A stretch of 64,000 bases of DNA, from assembly GCF_000239775.1 (NCBI RefSeq), contig NZ_CAFI01000105.1, forward strand, positions 37,796 through 101,795, in the 5' to 3' direction. This document shows positions 55,520 to 64,000 of this stretch, piece by piece (position 1 is the stretch's first letter; the number at the start of each line of letters is the position of its first letter). A program made the position numbers and the translations under genes. The DNA comes from Bradyrhizobium sp. ORS 375 (GTDB lineage Bacteria; Pseudomonadota; Alphaproteobacteria; Rhizobiales; Xanthobacteraceae). The notes under the pieces are model-generated. The model was not told the DNA's origin. It saw nothing but the letters and a program-made list of their open reading frames with translations, and did not search any database.

Positions 55520-55764
55520 AATCATGTTCACCGACACGGATCAGATCGTGCCGCATTGACGCCGGTCAAACGGCCCATGACCTAAAATTAATAGTTATCT
55601 CCTTCGTCCCGTCGCTGTGCTCAGCTAAGGGATGATGCGCGGACGAGGGCTGGTTTCCAGCCGTCGCCCTGCGACAAATAATCAGAAACGATCATGGAGT
55701 GAGCGCCTGCGGACAACGGTCCCGACGCATCACCCCTGTGCGTGACGATCATCTGGAGATGACG

Positions 55765-56682
55765 ATGAACAAGCAGCTGCTGCTCAAACTCCACCGCTGG
55801 ATCAGCCTAACTTTCGCGCTGCCGCTGCTGGTGATCATTGTCACCGGACTGATCCTCTCCTTCGAGCCGATCGCACAGGTCGCTGCCGTGAAGCCCGGCA
55901 GTGTCGATCCGGCGCGCGTCGTCGCGCTGATCAGGCAGTACGACCCCGACGGCAAGGCGCGCGGCGTTTCGATCAATCCGGCGACACAGCATCTCACCCT
56001 GCAGGGTCGGCCGGGCACCGAGCTCGACATGACGACCGGCGCGGCGGCCGACAAGCCCGCGATGGGAAGCGTGTTTCAGTGGGCGCGCATGACCCATGAG
56101 CACCTGATCGGAATCGAGGGCCTCACGACGATCTCCACCATCGGCATGATCGTGATCATGATCATCGGCATCCTGATGGGACTGCCGCGGCTGCGCAACA
56201 CGCTGTCCGGCTGGCACAAGGGCGCAGCGTGGTTCACGCTGCCGCTGATCCTGTTGAGCCCGCTGACCGGGGTTCTGCTCGATCCCAGCAACAGCTTTTT
56301 CGCCGCGCAGCCGGCCGCGGCCAAGCGCATCTCGCTGACCGAGGCGGTCAGCATCGTCGCGCGGGATCATGATCTCGCCACGGTCAACATGATCGGCAAT
56401 CGCGGCGGGCGGATGCTGGCGCGGATCATCGAGGGCGACGAGTTGCGCGCCTATGCCGTGACGGCCGACGGCCTCTCGGCGCTGCCGCGCAACTGGGTGC
56501 GGCTGCTCCACGAAGGCAACTGGTCGCTGATCGGCAGTGCCGCGAACGTGCTGATCTCGGTCGTGCTGCTCGCCCTGCTGGTCACCGGCGTGCTGATCTG
56601 GACGCAGCGCCGGCTGCGCCGCCCGAATCGAGCGCGCGAGGTGCCCGCGAAGCCCGCGGTCGTCCCTTCGATGCCATCCTGA
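55765..56682 (+). CDS. PepSY-associated transmembrane protein
   Basis: A 305-residue protein with an N-terminal helix (KLHRWISLTFALPLLVIIVTGLILSF), a periplasmic PepSY-like segment, paired helices around 137-190 and a last helix near 268-290 (PF03929 family). KLHRW at the start and WHKGAAWFTLPLI are the family hallmarks. Members accompany siderophore receptors or act as reductases in iron uptake; no receptor is adjacent here. TGGAG six bases before the second ATG sets the start. Confidence 0.82.
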   Translation: MNKQLLLKLHRWISLTFALPLLVIIVTGLILSFEPIAQVAAVKPGSVDPARVVALIRQYDPDGKARGVSINPATQHLTLQGRPGTELDMTTGAAADKPAMGSVFQWARMTHEHLIGIEGLTTISTIGMIVIMIIGILMGLPRLRNTLSGWHKGAAWFTLPLILLSPLTGVLLDPSNSFFAAQPAAAKRISLTEAVSIVARDHDLATVNMIGNRGGRMLARIIEGDELRAYAVTADGLSALPRNWVRLLHEGNWSLIGSAANVLISVVLLALLVTGVLIWTQRRLRRPNRAREVPAKPAVVPSMPS

Positions 56683-56986
56683 CCTCCCGCTATCACGATG
56701 GACCGGCGCATCGTCAGCGCCGGTCGTTGCAGCATGCGACCGTACCGAGACGCGCCAAGCTCAACAGACCGGCACGCCTGGCTCATGCTTGATGACCGCA
56801 TCGACAGGGTCTCTGATCGCGTTCAGCGCTAAGGTAGCTCACACGCGCCATCCCGCCGCTGCCGAGCTCGGCGCACGAGCCGGCGCGCTCCTGAAATGGC
56901 GGCCTATTGCGCGAGAGAAACCGTGAGCCTCGCCCCTGTCAGCAACGTGATTTGACCCATTCCGTGCCGCATCGCATCGTCGCCAG

Positions 56987-57006
56987 ACAAAACGAAACAG
57001 TTTTGT
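56987..57006 (+). promoter_or_regulatory. Operator-like palindrome before the RND efflux operon
   Basis: ACAAAAC-GAAACA-GTTTTGT has perfect 7-bp arms and sits 21 bp before the outer-membrane-factor ATG, as TetR/AcrR operators do. The rest of the 345-bp gap (56683-57027) shows nothing else. No TetR gene is in the window. Confidence 0.5.
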
Positions 57007-57027
57007 TTTATTTCGGATGATGTCCAG

Positions 57028-58590
57028 ATGTTTCACGCCCGTTCAAGTCGAGTCCCGCGATATGGCGCGGTTCCGGCTTCACTCGGTGTCGTCGGCTGCA
57101 GCGTGCTGCTCGCGTCCTGCGCGGTCGGCCCGGAGTTCCTGTCACCCGATGCTCCGGCTATCGCCGGCTACGTCCGCGAGCAGCGCCTCGCATCCACGGC
57201 CAGCGCCGCGACGCCCGGCGGAAATCCGCAGAGCTTCGCGTGGGGACGCGACCTGCCCGGCACGTGGTGGGCGCTGTTGCATTCGCGCCAGATCAACGCC
57301 TTTGTCGAGGAGGCGATTCGCAATCATCCGGACATCGAGGCCGCGCAGTTCGCGCTGCGCGCCGCGCGTGAGAATGCGCTATCGCAACAGGGGGCGCTGT
57401 TTCCGCAGGTGAGCGCGAGCGGATCGGCCGAGCGCACGCAGGGCTCCAGCACGCAGCAGGGGCAATGGCCGGGGCAGACCTCGCTGTACACGCTTTACGG
57501 CGCGTCGGTGAGCGTCAGCTACGCGCTCGACATCTGGGGCGGCACACGGCGCCAGGTCGAAGCGCTGCAGGCGCAGGCCGACTATCAGTCGTTCAGGATG
57601 GAAGCGACGTATCTGTCGCTCACCGCCAACGTCGTGACCGCGGCGATCACCGACGCCTCGCTGCGCGACCAGATCGCCGCCACGGAAGAGATCATCAAGG
57701 CCGAGACCGATCAGCTCGGGCGAATCCAGCGCCAGTTCGACGTCGGCGCCATTTCCAAATCCGACGTGCTTTCGCAGGAGGCGACGCTGGCGCAGGCCAA
57801 GGCGACCTTGGCCCCGCTGCAGAAGCAACTCGCGCAGCAGCGCAACCAGCTGATGGCCTATCTCGGCCGGCTGCCTAGCCAGGACCGCGGCGAGCATGTG
57901 ACGCTCGCGGAGCTGCGGCTGCCGCGCAGGCTGCCGGTCTCCCTGCCCTCCTCGCTCGTCCGCCAGCGCCCCGACATCCGGCAGGCCGAGGCGACCTTGC
58001 ACCAGGCGACCGCGACGGTCGGCGTCGGCATCGCCAATCTGCTGCCGCAACTGACGCTGTCGGGCAGCTATGGCGCGAGCGGACCGGAGCGGCTGTTCTC
58101 GCCGACGACGCTGGTGTGGGAGGCCGCCTCCAGCGTCAGCCAGAAGCTGATCGACGGCGGCGCGCTGTATCATACCAAGGAAGCCGACGTCGCCACCTTC
58201 GAGCAGGACCTGTCGCTCTACAAGAGCACCGTCATCACCGCCTTCCAGAACGTCGCCGACTCGCTCCGCGCCATCCAGTACGACGCCGAGGCGCTGAAGG
58301 CGCAGGCCGCCGCCGAGAAGGCCACGGCCGACAGTCTGGCGATGGCGATCGAGCAGTTCAAGAGCGGCGCCGTTCCTTACGCCAACGTCATCACGGCGCA
58401 GCAATCCTACCTCAACGCGCGCGTCTCCCGCATCAAGTCGCAGGCGACACGCTTCACCGATACCGCAGCGCTGTTCCAGGCGCTCGGCGGCGGCTGGTGG
58501 AATCGCCAGGACGAGACACCAGCGGCGCTGCCACGCGCCAATCCCGGCTATTTCGCCGGCCCTAACCGCACGACCCAGGAAGCACTGTAA
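57028..58590 (+). CDS. RND outer-membrane factor lipoprotein (NodT/OprM family)
   Basis: A 520-residue TolC-like lipoprotein. The leader ends in a lipobox LLAS-C (Cys31), followed by AVGPEF typical of NodT/OprM. Two TolC repeats of coiled helices follow (about 80-300 and 310-490), with RQRPDIRQAEATLHQATATVG, a strong family motif. It would form the outer-membrane duct for the pump encoded next. Its stop overlaps the next ATG by one base. Confidence 0.9.
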   Translation: MFHARSSRVPRYGAVPASLGVVGCSVLLASCAVGPEFLSPDAPAIAGYVREQRLASTASAATPGGNPQSFAWGRDLPGTWWALLHSRQINAFVEEAIRNHPDIEAAQFALRAARENALSQQGALFPQVSASGSAERTQGSSTQQGQWPGQTSLYTLYGASVSVSYALDIWGGTRRQVEALQAQADYQSFRMEATYLSLTANVVTAAITDASLRDQIAATEEIIKAETDQLGRIQRQFDVGAISKSDVLSQEATLAQAKATLAPLQKQLAQQRNQLMAYLGRLPSQDRGEHVTLAELRLPRRLPVSLPSSLVRQRPDIRQAEATLHQATATVGVGIANLLPQLTLSGSYGASGPERLFSPTTLVWEAASSVSQKLIDGGALYHTKEADVATFEQDLSLYKSTVITAFQNVADSLRAIQYDAEALKAQAAAEKATADSLAMAIEQFKSGAVPYANVITAQQSYLNARVSRIKSQATRFTDTAALFQALGGGWWNRQDETPAALPRANPGYFAGPNRTTQEAL

Positions 58591-59705
58591 TGAAGAAACG
58601 CATGACGATCATGCTGGCCGCCATGGCGGTTCTGTTCGGCGGCCTCTACGGTTTCCAGACCTTCAAGGGCATCATGATTGCCAAGGCGATCGGTGCCCTG
58701 GCCAACCCGCCGCAGACGATCTCGACGGTGGTCGCGGCAACCGCCCCGTGGCGCTCGAATCTCACAGCGGTCGGCTCACTGCGTGCGGTCAACGGCGCCG
58801 ACCTGGCGCTGCAGGCCTCGGGCATCGTGCAGAGCATCCAGTTCAATTCCGGAGACTCCGTCGAGGCCGGCCAGCCGCTGCTGCAGCTCGTCGCCACCGA
58901 CGACGTCGCCAAGCTGCAGTCGCTGCAGGCCACCGCGGAGAACTACGCCATCGTCGTCAAGCGCGACGAGGAGCAGATCAAGTTCAATGCGGTGAGTCAG
59001 GCGACGCTCGACAGCGACCGCGCCAACCTGAAGAACGCACAGGCACTGGTCACTCAGCAGAAGGCGATCGTCGAGCAGAAGACCTTGAAGACGCCGTTCG
59101 CCGGGCGGCTCGGCATCCGCGCCGTCGATCTCGGCCAGTATCTCAGCGCCGGGACCACCATCGTCACCCTACAGAGCCTCGATCCGATCTTCGTCGACTT
59201 CTATCTACCACAGCAGTCGCTCGCCGACATCCGGATCGGCCAGGATGTCAGGATCGCCGTCGACGCCTTTCCCGGCGAGCGCTTCACGGGCCAGATCTCG
59301 GCGATCAACGCCAAGGTCGATTCGACCAGCCGCAACGTCCAGGTCCGCGCGACGCTGCACAACGAGGCCGCCCGCTTGCTGCCCGGCATGTTCGCCAAGG
59401 TGGAGATCGGCATCGGCCAGCCGGAGCAGCTCGTGACCCTGCCGCTGACGGCCGTCGTCAGCAATCCTTACGGCGACCTCGTCTATATCGTCGACGATCT
59501 CAAGGACGGCCAGGGCAAGGCGCGGCAGATGTTCATCAAGAGCAAGCCGGCGAAGGGCGACCGCATCGCGATCACCGACGGCGTCAAGTCGGGTGAGACG
59601 GTGGTGATCGCCGGACAGATCAAGCTGCGCAATGGCAGTCCCGTGAAGATCGACAATTCGCACGTGCCCGTGGCGGAAGCTGCGCCTGATGTCGTCGATC
59701 AGTAA
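58590..59705 (+). CDS. RND periplasmic adaptor (membrane-fusion protein)
   Basis: A 371-residue adaptor: N-terminal anchor (TIMLAAMAVLFGGLYGFQTF), lipoyl halves around a coiled hairpin (about 60-170), a beta barrel (PIFVDFYLPQQSLADIRIGQDV) and a membrane-proximal domain. The family is HlyD/AcrA-like, closest in look to MdtA/MexH-type adaptors. It couples the inner-membrane pump to the outer-membrane factor. It is translationally coupled to the upstream gene, and 30 bp precede the pump gene. Confidence 0.9.
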   Translation: MKKRMTIMLAAMAVLFGGLYGFQTFKGIMIAKAIGALANPPQTISTVVAATAPWRSNLTAVGSLRAVNGADLALQASGIVQSIQFNSGDSVEAGQPLLQLVATDDVAKLQSLQATAENYAIVVKRDEEQIKFNAVSQATLDSDRANLKNAQALVTQQKAIVEQKTLKTPFAGRLGIRAVDLGQYLSAGTTIVTLQSLDPIFVDFYLPQQSLADIRIGQDVRIAVDAFPGERFTGQISAINAKVDSTSRNVQVRATLHNEAARLLPGMFAKVEIGIGQPEQLVTLPLTAVVSNPYGDLVYIVDDLKDGQGKARQMFIKSKPAKGDRIAITDGVKSGETVVIAGQIKLRNGSPVKIDNSHVPVAEAAPDVVDQ

Positions 59706-59735
59706 CCGCGCGCTAGCCAGTCATCAGAGCCTCCC

Positions 59736-62700
59736 ATGCGTTTCACAGACATCTTCATCCGCCGGCCGGTGCTGGCGCTCGTGGTCAGCGCGCTGATCCT
59801 CGTGCTCGGCCTGCGCTCGATGACGACGCTCGCCATCCTGCAATATCCGCGCACGCAGAACGCCATCGTCACCGTCAGCACCGCCTATGCAGGCGCCGAC
59901 AGCGACATCATCGCGGGCTTCATCACGACGCCGCTGGAGAACGCGATCGCCCAGGCCAACGGCATCGACTACATGACTTCGACCAGCGTCACCGGCAGCA
60001 GCACCATCACCGTGCACCTGCGGCTGAACTACGATTCCGGCAAGGCGATGACCGAGATCAACGCCAAGGTGAACTCGGTACTGAACCAGCTGCCGACCGG
60101 CACGCAGCAGCCGACGCTCACCTTGAAGGTCGGCCAGACCATCGACGCGATGTATATCGGCTTCGCCAGCGACGTGCTGGCGCCGAACCAGATCACCGAC
60201 TATCTCACCCGCGTGGTGCAGCCGAAGCTGCAGGCCGTCTCCGGCGTGCAGACCGCCGAGTTGCTCGGCGCCAAGAAATTCGCGCTGCGCGCCTGGCTCG
60301 ACCCGGACAAGCTCGCCACCTATGGCCTGACCGCGACGGATGTGTCGACGGCGCTGTCGGGCAACGACTACATCTCCGGGCTCGGCACCACCAAGGGCCG
60401 CCTGGTCCAGGTCGACTTGGCCGCCGCGACCAACCTGCATTCGCTGGAGCAGTATCGCAACCTCGTCGTCAAGCAGGTCAACGGCGCCATCATCCGGCTG
60501 CGCGACGTCGCCAACGTCACGCTCGGCAATGACGATTACGACTCGGCGACGCGCTTCAACGGCAAGACGGCGGTCTATATCGGCATCCAGGCGGCGCCGA
60601 CCGCCAACCTGCTCGACGTCATCAACGGCGTGAAGGCGGTCTATCCGGAGCTGCAGCGACAGCTGCCGAACGGCATCACCAGCGAGGTTCTCTACGACTC
60701 CACCGACTTCGTGAACTCGTCGATCGACGAGGTGATCCATACGCTGGTCGAGGCGATCGCGATCGTGATCATCGTGGTGTTCATGTTCTTGGGCTCCTGG
60801 CGCTCGGTCTTGATCCCGGTGATCGCGATTCCACTGTCCTTGATCGGCACCTTCGGCCTGATGCTGCTGATGGGCTTCTCGATCAATCTCCTGACTTTGC
60901 TGGCGCTGGTGCTCGCGATCGGCCTCGTCGTCGATGACGCCATCATCGTCGTCGAAGCGGTTCACCGGCTGATCGAGGAGGGCGTATCGCCGGTCGACGC
61001 CGCGATCCAGTCGGCGCGGGCGCTGGCGAGCCCGATCATCGCGATGACCGTGGTGCTGATCGCGGTCTACGTGCCGGTCGGTTTCCAGGGCGGCCTGACG
61101 GGCGCGCTATTCACGGAGTTCGCCTTCACGCTCGCCGGCGCAGTCACTGTCTCGGCGGTGATCGCACTGACCTTGTCGCCGATGAACTGCGCCTGGCTGC
61201 TGCGCCGGACCGAGCGCGATGCGCAAACGCTGGAGGCGCGACTGGTCCGCGCAATCGACCATGTGCTCGAACGGCTCGCCCATGCCTACCGCCGCGGGCT
61301 CGAAAGCGTGTTCGCCACCAAGCCTGTGGTCGTTGTGTTCGCGCTGCTGCTGCTGGCGATGATCCCCTGGCTCTATGTCAGCTCGACCAGCGAGCTCGCA
61401 CCTGACGAGGACCAGGGCATCGTGCTGTCGCTGACCAATTCCGCGCCATCGGCGACACTCGAGCAGCGCGAGTTCTACGGCCAGCAGCTGTTCGGCCTGA
61501 TCGCGCAGCGGCCGGAAACGCGCACCGTGTTCCAGATCGACACTCCGACGCAGGCGATCGGCGGCTGGGTGCTGAAACCCTGGGATCAGCGCAAGGCGAC
61601 GACCAAGACCCTGCAGCCGGAATTCCAGCAGATGCTGAACGGCATCGCCGGCGCCCGCTCGGTCGCCTTCCAGCCCGCGCCGCTGCCGGGCAGCAACGGC
61701 CTCCCGGTCCAGTTCGTGATCGGTACGACGGGTGCGTTTTCCGAGCTCAACGACGTCTCGCGCGACTTCATGGCCAAGGCGCTGGCGAGCGGCAAGTTCA
61801 TCTTCCTCGACACCGACCTGAAGATCGACAAGCCGCAGACCACCGTCGTGTTCGACCGCGACAAGGCCGCCGATCTCGGCCTGAAGATGAGCGATCTCGG
61901 CGGCGCGCTCGCCACCATGCTGGGCGGCAACTATCTGGACTATTTCAGCCTGGAGGGTCGCTCCTACAAGGTGATTCCCCAGGTTCGCCAGAACGACCGC
62001 CTCACCGACACGCAGCTGCTCGACTATTCGATCCGCACCAGTGGCGACGCGATGGTGCCGCTGTCGACGGTCGCCCGGCTCGAGCACAAGACCATTCCGG
62101 AGTCGATCAACCACTTCCAGCAGATCAATGCGGCGACCATCTCGGGCGTGGCGATGCCGGGCGTCGCGATGGGCGATGCGCTCACCACGCTGAAGGAGCT
62201 CGCGACGTCGCTGCCGACGGGCTACTCGATCGATTATGGCGGCGCGTCGCGGCAGCTCGAGCAGGAATCCGGCGGCTTCGTCACCACATTCGTGTTCGCG
62301 CTGATCATCATCTTCCTGGCGCTCGCCGCGCTGTTCAACAGCTTCGTCGACCCGATCATCATCCTGGTGTCGGTGCCGATGTCGCTGGCGGGCGCGCTGA
62401 TGTTCATCAGCCTCGGGCTCGGCGGCGCCAGCATCAACATCTACACCCAGGTCGGCCTGGTCACCCTGATGGGCCTCGTCAGCAAGCACGGCATCCTGAT
62501 GGTGGAGGTTGCCAACGAGCTGCGCGAACAGGGCAAGGACCGCACCGAGGCGATCATCGAGGCCGCGACCGTCCGGCTCCGGCCGATCCTGATGACGACG
62601 GCGGCGATGGTGCTCGGCGTGATCCCGCTGATCGCCGCCAGCGGCGCTGGCGCCGTGTCGCGCTTCAACATGGGACTCGTGATCGCGACCGGCTTGTCGA

Positions 62701-62810
62701 TCGGCACCCTGTTCACGCTGTTCGTGGTGCCCGTCGCCTATGCGCTGATCGCCCATCGCGGCACAGTGCATGCGACGAACGCGGACCCCGCCGTGGCGGC
62801 CGCTCCATAG
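59736..62810 (+). CDS. RND multidrug efflux transporter (HAE-1 type)
   Basis: A 1024-residue inner-membrane pump with the usual 12 helices and two large periplasmic loops. Starts FTDIFIRRPVLALVVS; the proton-relay Asp pair Asp400-Asp401 is in TM4 (AIGLVVDDAIIVVEAVHR), and TM10-11 carry KHGILMVEVANELREQ and RLRPILMTTAAMVLG. Length and motifs are intact, so drug/proton antiport is expected. Substrates could include plant phenolics or dyes, which is inference only. Confidence 0.93.
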   Translation: MRFTDIFIRRPVLALVVSALILVLGLRSMTTLAILQYPRTQNAIVTVSTAYAGADSDIIAGFITTPLENAIAQANGIDYMTSTSVTGSSTITVHLRLNYDSGKAMTEINAKVNSVLNQLPTGTQQPTLTLKVGQTIDAMYIGFASDVLAPNQITDYLTRVVQPKLQAVSGVQTAELLGAKKFALRAWLDPDKLATYGLTATDVSTALSGNDYISGLGTTKGRLVQVDLAAATNLHSLEQYRNLVVKQVNGAIIRLRDVANVTLGNDDYDSATRFNGKTAVYIGIQAAPTANLLDVINGVKAVYPELQRQLPNGITSEVLYDSTDFVNSSIDEVIHTLVEAIAIVIIVVFMFLGSWRSVLIPVIAIPLSLIGTFGLMLLMGFSINLLTLLALVLAIGLVVDDAIIVVEAVHRLIEEGVSPVDAAIQSARALASPIIAMTVVLIAVYVPVGFQGGLTGALFTEFAFTLAGAVTVSAVIALTLSPMNCAWLLRRTERDAQTLEARLVRAIDHVLERLAHAYRRGLESVFATKPVVVVFALLLLAMIPWLYVSSTSELAPDEDQGIVLSLTNSAPSATLEQREFYGQQLFGLIAQRPETRTVFQIDTPTQAIGGWVLKPWDQRKATTKTLQPEFQQMLNGIAGARSVAFQPAPLPGSNGLPVQFVIGTTGAFSELNDVSRDFMAKALASGKFIFLDTDLKIDKPQTTVVFDRDKAADLGLKMSDLGGALATMLGGNYLDYFSLEGRSYKVIPQVRQNDRLTDTQLLDYSIRTSGDAMVPLSTVARLEHKTIPESINHFQQINAATISGVAMPGVAMGDALTTLKELATSLPTGYSIDYGGASRQLEQESGGFVTTFVFALIIIFLALAALFNSFVDPIIILVSVPMSLAGALMFISLGLGGASINIYTQVGLVTLMGLVSKHGILMVEVANELREQGKDRTEAIIEAATVRLRPILMTTAAMVLGVIPLIAASGAGAVSRFNMGLVIATGLSIGTLFTLFVVPVAYALIAHRGTVHATNADPAVAAAP

Positions 62811-62892
62811 CAAGCGAAAGGCTTCATAGATCAGGCACTTGGCTCAGTATTCGAGAGGCCAACTCGATCGTTGTTGACAAACGATACTCATA

Positions 62893-62906
62893 AACGATAT
62901 ATCGTT
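62893..62906 (+). promoter_or_regulatory. Palindromic auto-operator of the PadR regulator
   Basis: AACGATATATCGTT is a perfect 14-bp palindrome, 24 bp before the regulator ATG, with further ACGATA and ATATCGTA half-sites on either side. PadR-family regulators including YqjI bind TATA-containing palindromes in their own promoters. Confidence 0.65.
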
Positions 62907-62930
62907 CGCACGAAACGGAGATCATATCGT

Positions 62931-63632
62931 ATGAGACATCATCATCATTGGACTTTCGATCGCTCTGGTTGGGACGAGGAGCGCGAGCATCGCGGCTGGG
63001 GTCATCATCGCCGCCATGACCGACACCACGGCTTCGGCGAGGGAGGCGAAGACGCTCGCCTGGCCGGCCGCGGTCCCGGTTTCGGCCGCCATCGCGGGCC
63101 GGGCCGGTTTGAAGGCGACGGACGGCGCGGCGGCCGCGACGAGTTCGGACGTGGCGGCGGCGGTCGCTTCTTCGGCCCGGGCGACCTGCGCAGCCTGCTG
63201 CTTTGGCTGATCGGCGAGAAGCCACGCCATGGCTATGAGCTGATTAAGGCGGTCGAGCAGCTGGTCGGCGGCGCCTATTCGCCGAGCCCCGGCTCCGTCT
63301 ATCCGATCCTCAGCCTGCTCGAGGACATGGGCCAGATCGAAGCAGCATCAGCCGAGGGCGGCAAGAAGCTGTTTGCCATCACCGAAGCCGGCCGCCAGGC
63401 GCTGAAGGACGACGCAGCCGCCATCGAGGGCCTTCTCAGCCGGATGCGCATCATGGCCCGCGCCATGGGCGGCATGCACCCGCCGGAGCCGGTGCTGCAG
63501 GCGGTGCAGACGCTGAAGATGGCGCTCAAGATGCACCGCCCGGGCTGGAGCGAGGCCGAGGCCAAGCGCGTCAGCGACATCCTCACCCGCGCGATCGCCG
63601 AGATCCAGGGCGACGACGGCGCCGCGACCTGA
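62931..63632 (+). CDS. His-rich PadR-family regulator (YqjI-like)
   Basis: A 233-residue regulator. Residues 1-75 are rich in His, Gly, Arg and Asp (MRHHHHW, HHRRHDRHHGFG). The PadR winged helix follows (about 80-170) with LLLWLIGEKPRHGYELIKAVEQL and SPSPGSVYPILSLLEDMGQI, then a helical dimer tail. Histidine-rich N-termini on PadR proteins are known from E. coli YqjI, a nickel/iron-responsive repressor. GGAG lies ten bases before the ATG. A start 20 codons upstream would fall inside the operator. It follows the RND pump gene and may also control it. Confidence 0.87.
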   Translation: MRHHHHWTFDRSGWDEEREHRGWGHHRRHDRHHGFGEGGEDARLAGRGPGFGRHRGPGRFEGDGRRGGRDEFGRGGGGRFFGPGDLRSLLLWLIGEKPRHGYELIKAVEQLVGGAYSPSPGSVYPILSLLEDMGQIEAASAEGGKKLFAITEAGRQALKDDAAAIEGLLSRMRIMARAMGGMHPPEPVLQAVQTLKMALKMHRPGWSEAEAKRVSDILTRAIAEIQGDDGAAT

Positions 63633-63659
63633 CACTGAGACACTGAAAGGAGCATCGAC

Positions 63660-63962
63660 ATGCCCCACGCCTACGCCATCGAGGTGACCGACATCGACCC
63701 GCGCAGCGACGGCGCCGTCGGTCCGAGCTACGACTTCACCTTCACCAGCCACGACGATCTCAACGAGATCGTCGCCCGCGTCCAGCGCCGCGGCCTGTTC
63801 GACCCGAACGAAAGCAAGGCCTTCGTCACCGGTCTCAAGCTGCTCGGCGGCGTGATGCTCAGCCATCGCGGCGAGCCGCTGTTCGCCGAGTTCGGCCCGG
63901 CGTTCAAGGCTTTCATGACCAAGCTGAAGTCAGGCGCGAAGGCGCAGGCGGCGGAGGGATAA
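63660..63962 (+). CDS. DUF3861 family protein
   Basis: A 100-residue soluble protein: HAYAIEVTDIDPRSDG, then FTSHDDLNEIVARVQRRGLFD and FVTGLKLLGGVMLSHRGEPLFAEFGPAFKAFM, the signature of DUF3861. Function unknown. It follows the PadR gene by 27 bp with AAAGGAG upstream of the ATG, so both are probably one transcript under the AACGATATATCGTT operator. Confidence 0.85.
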   Translation: MPHAYAIEVTDIDPRSDGAVGPSYDFTFTSHDDLNEIVARVQRRGLFDPNESKAFVTGLKLLGGVMLSHRGEPLFAEFGPAFKAFMTKLKSGAKAQAAEG

Positions 63963-64000
63963 GATTGTAAATGAGAGAGTACGATGCAAGCCGCACCAAC

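Noticed and set aside
55560-55760. AT-rich patch (AAAATTAATAGTTATC) before the PepSY gene as an iron-responsive box
   Set aside because: It does not form a convincing Fur or Irr palindrome by eye, so iron control is not claimed.

Overview
The window is GC-rich, densely coded DNA of an alphaproteobacterium, most likely Bradyrhizobium. This is inferred from gene order and protein resemblance, not from a search. The strongest markers are a complete microaerobic respiration block (fixNOQP, fixGHIS, fixLJ, a lone receiver protein and a FixK2-type regulator with its redox-type cysteine) and a BioR-controlled biotin operon. The intergenic repeats also resemble those I recall from Bradyrhizobium. I see no transposase, integrase, tRNA, rRNA or CRISPR.

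Layout. 0-14.4 kb: an MFS transporter, then fixGHIS and fixNOQP on the minus strand, a CBS protein and a tandem UspA protein, then fixL-fixJ-receiver-fixK on the plus strand. TTG-N8-CAA FixK boxes lie 55-56 bp upstream of fixG and fixN. A third lies before the receiver gene and a weaker one before the usp gene. The circuit reads: FixL senses O2 through haem, FixJ activates fixK, and FixK activates the cbb3 oxidase and its assembly genes. 14.4-23.8 kb: MFS transporter, PRC-barrel protein, glycogen-debranching-type enzyme, ABC exporter, GT4 glycosyltransferase, alkyl sulfatase. 23.8-29.0 kb: bioB, a coupled 39-codon frame, bioF, bioD, bioA, and divergent bioR with palindromic operators. 29-32 kb: an AT-richer hypothetical gene, a CBS protein, two tandem copies of a non-coding repeat, and a DHA2-type MFS pump.

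32.2-38.3 kb: an exported molybdenum hydroxylase (IorAB type) followed by a compact sox set, soxF-X-Y-Z-A, with no soxB or soxCD and a SoxY lacking the usual GGCGG tail. 38.3-45.8 kb: a LysR gene broken by one missing base, a DoxX protein, an NCS2 permease with a biuret-hydrolase-like amidase, 1.4 kb of repeat-rich non-coding DNA, an HtrA-like protease without a signal peptide, and a secreted nuclease-like protein. 45.9-49.3 kb: cyoA, cyoC and cyoD of a bo3-type quinol oxidase with no cyoB between them, behind a sorbosone-dehydrogenase-like gene. 49.3-56.7 kb: an atypical ClC channel, a thiolase, a TIM-barrel amidohydrolase, a dicarboxylate carrier and a PepSY protein. 56.9-64 kb: a tripartite RND efflux operon, then a His-rich YqjI-like PadR regulator with its own palindromic operator and a DUF3861 protein.

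The most unusual points are the cyo operon without its catalytic subunit, the soxB-less sox cluster joined to a molybdenum hydroxylase, the fixNOQP terminator-like hairpin set inside the fixGHIS promoter, and several families of non-coding inverted repeats.
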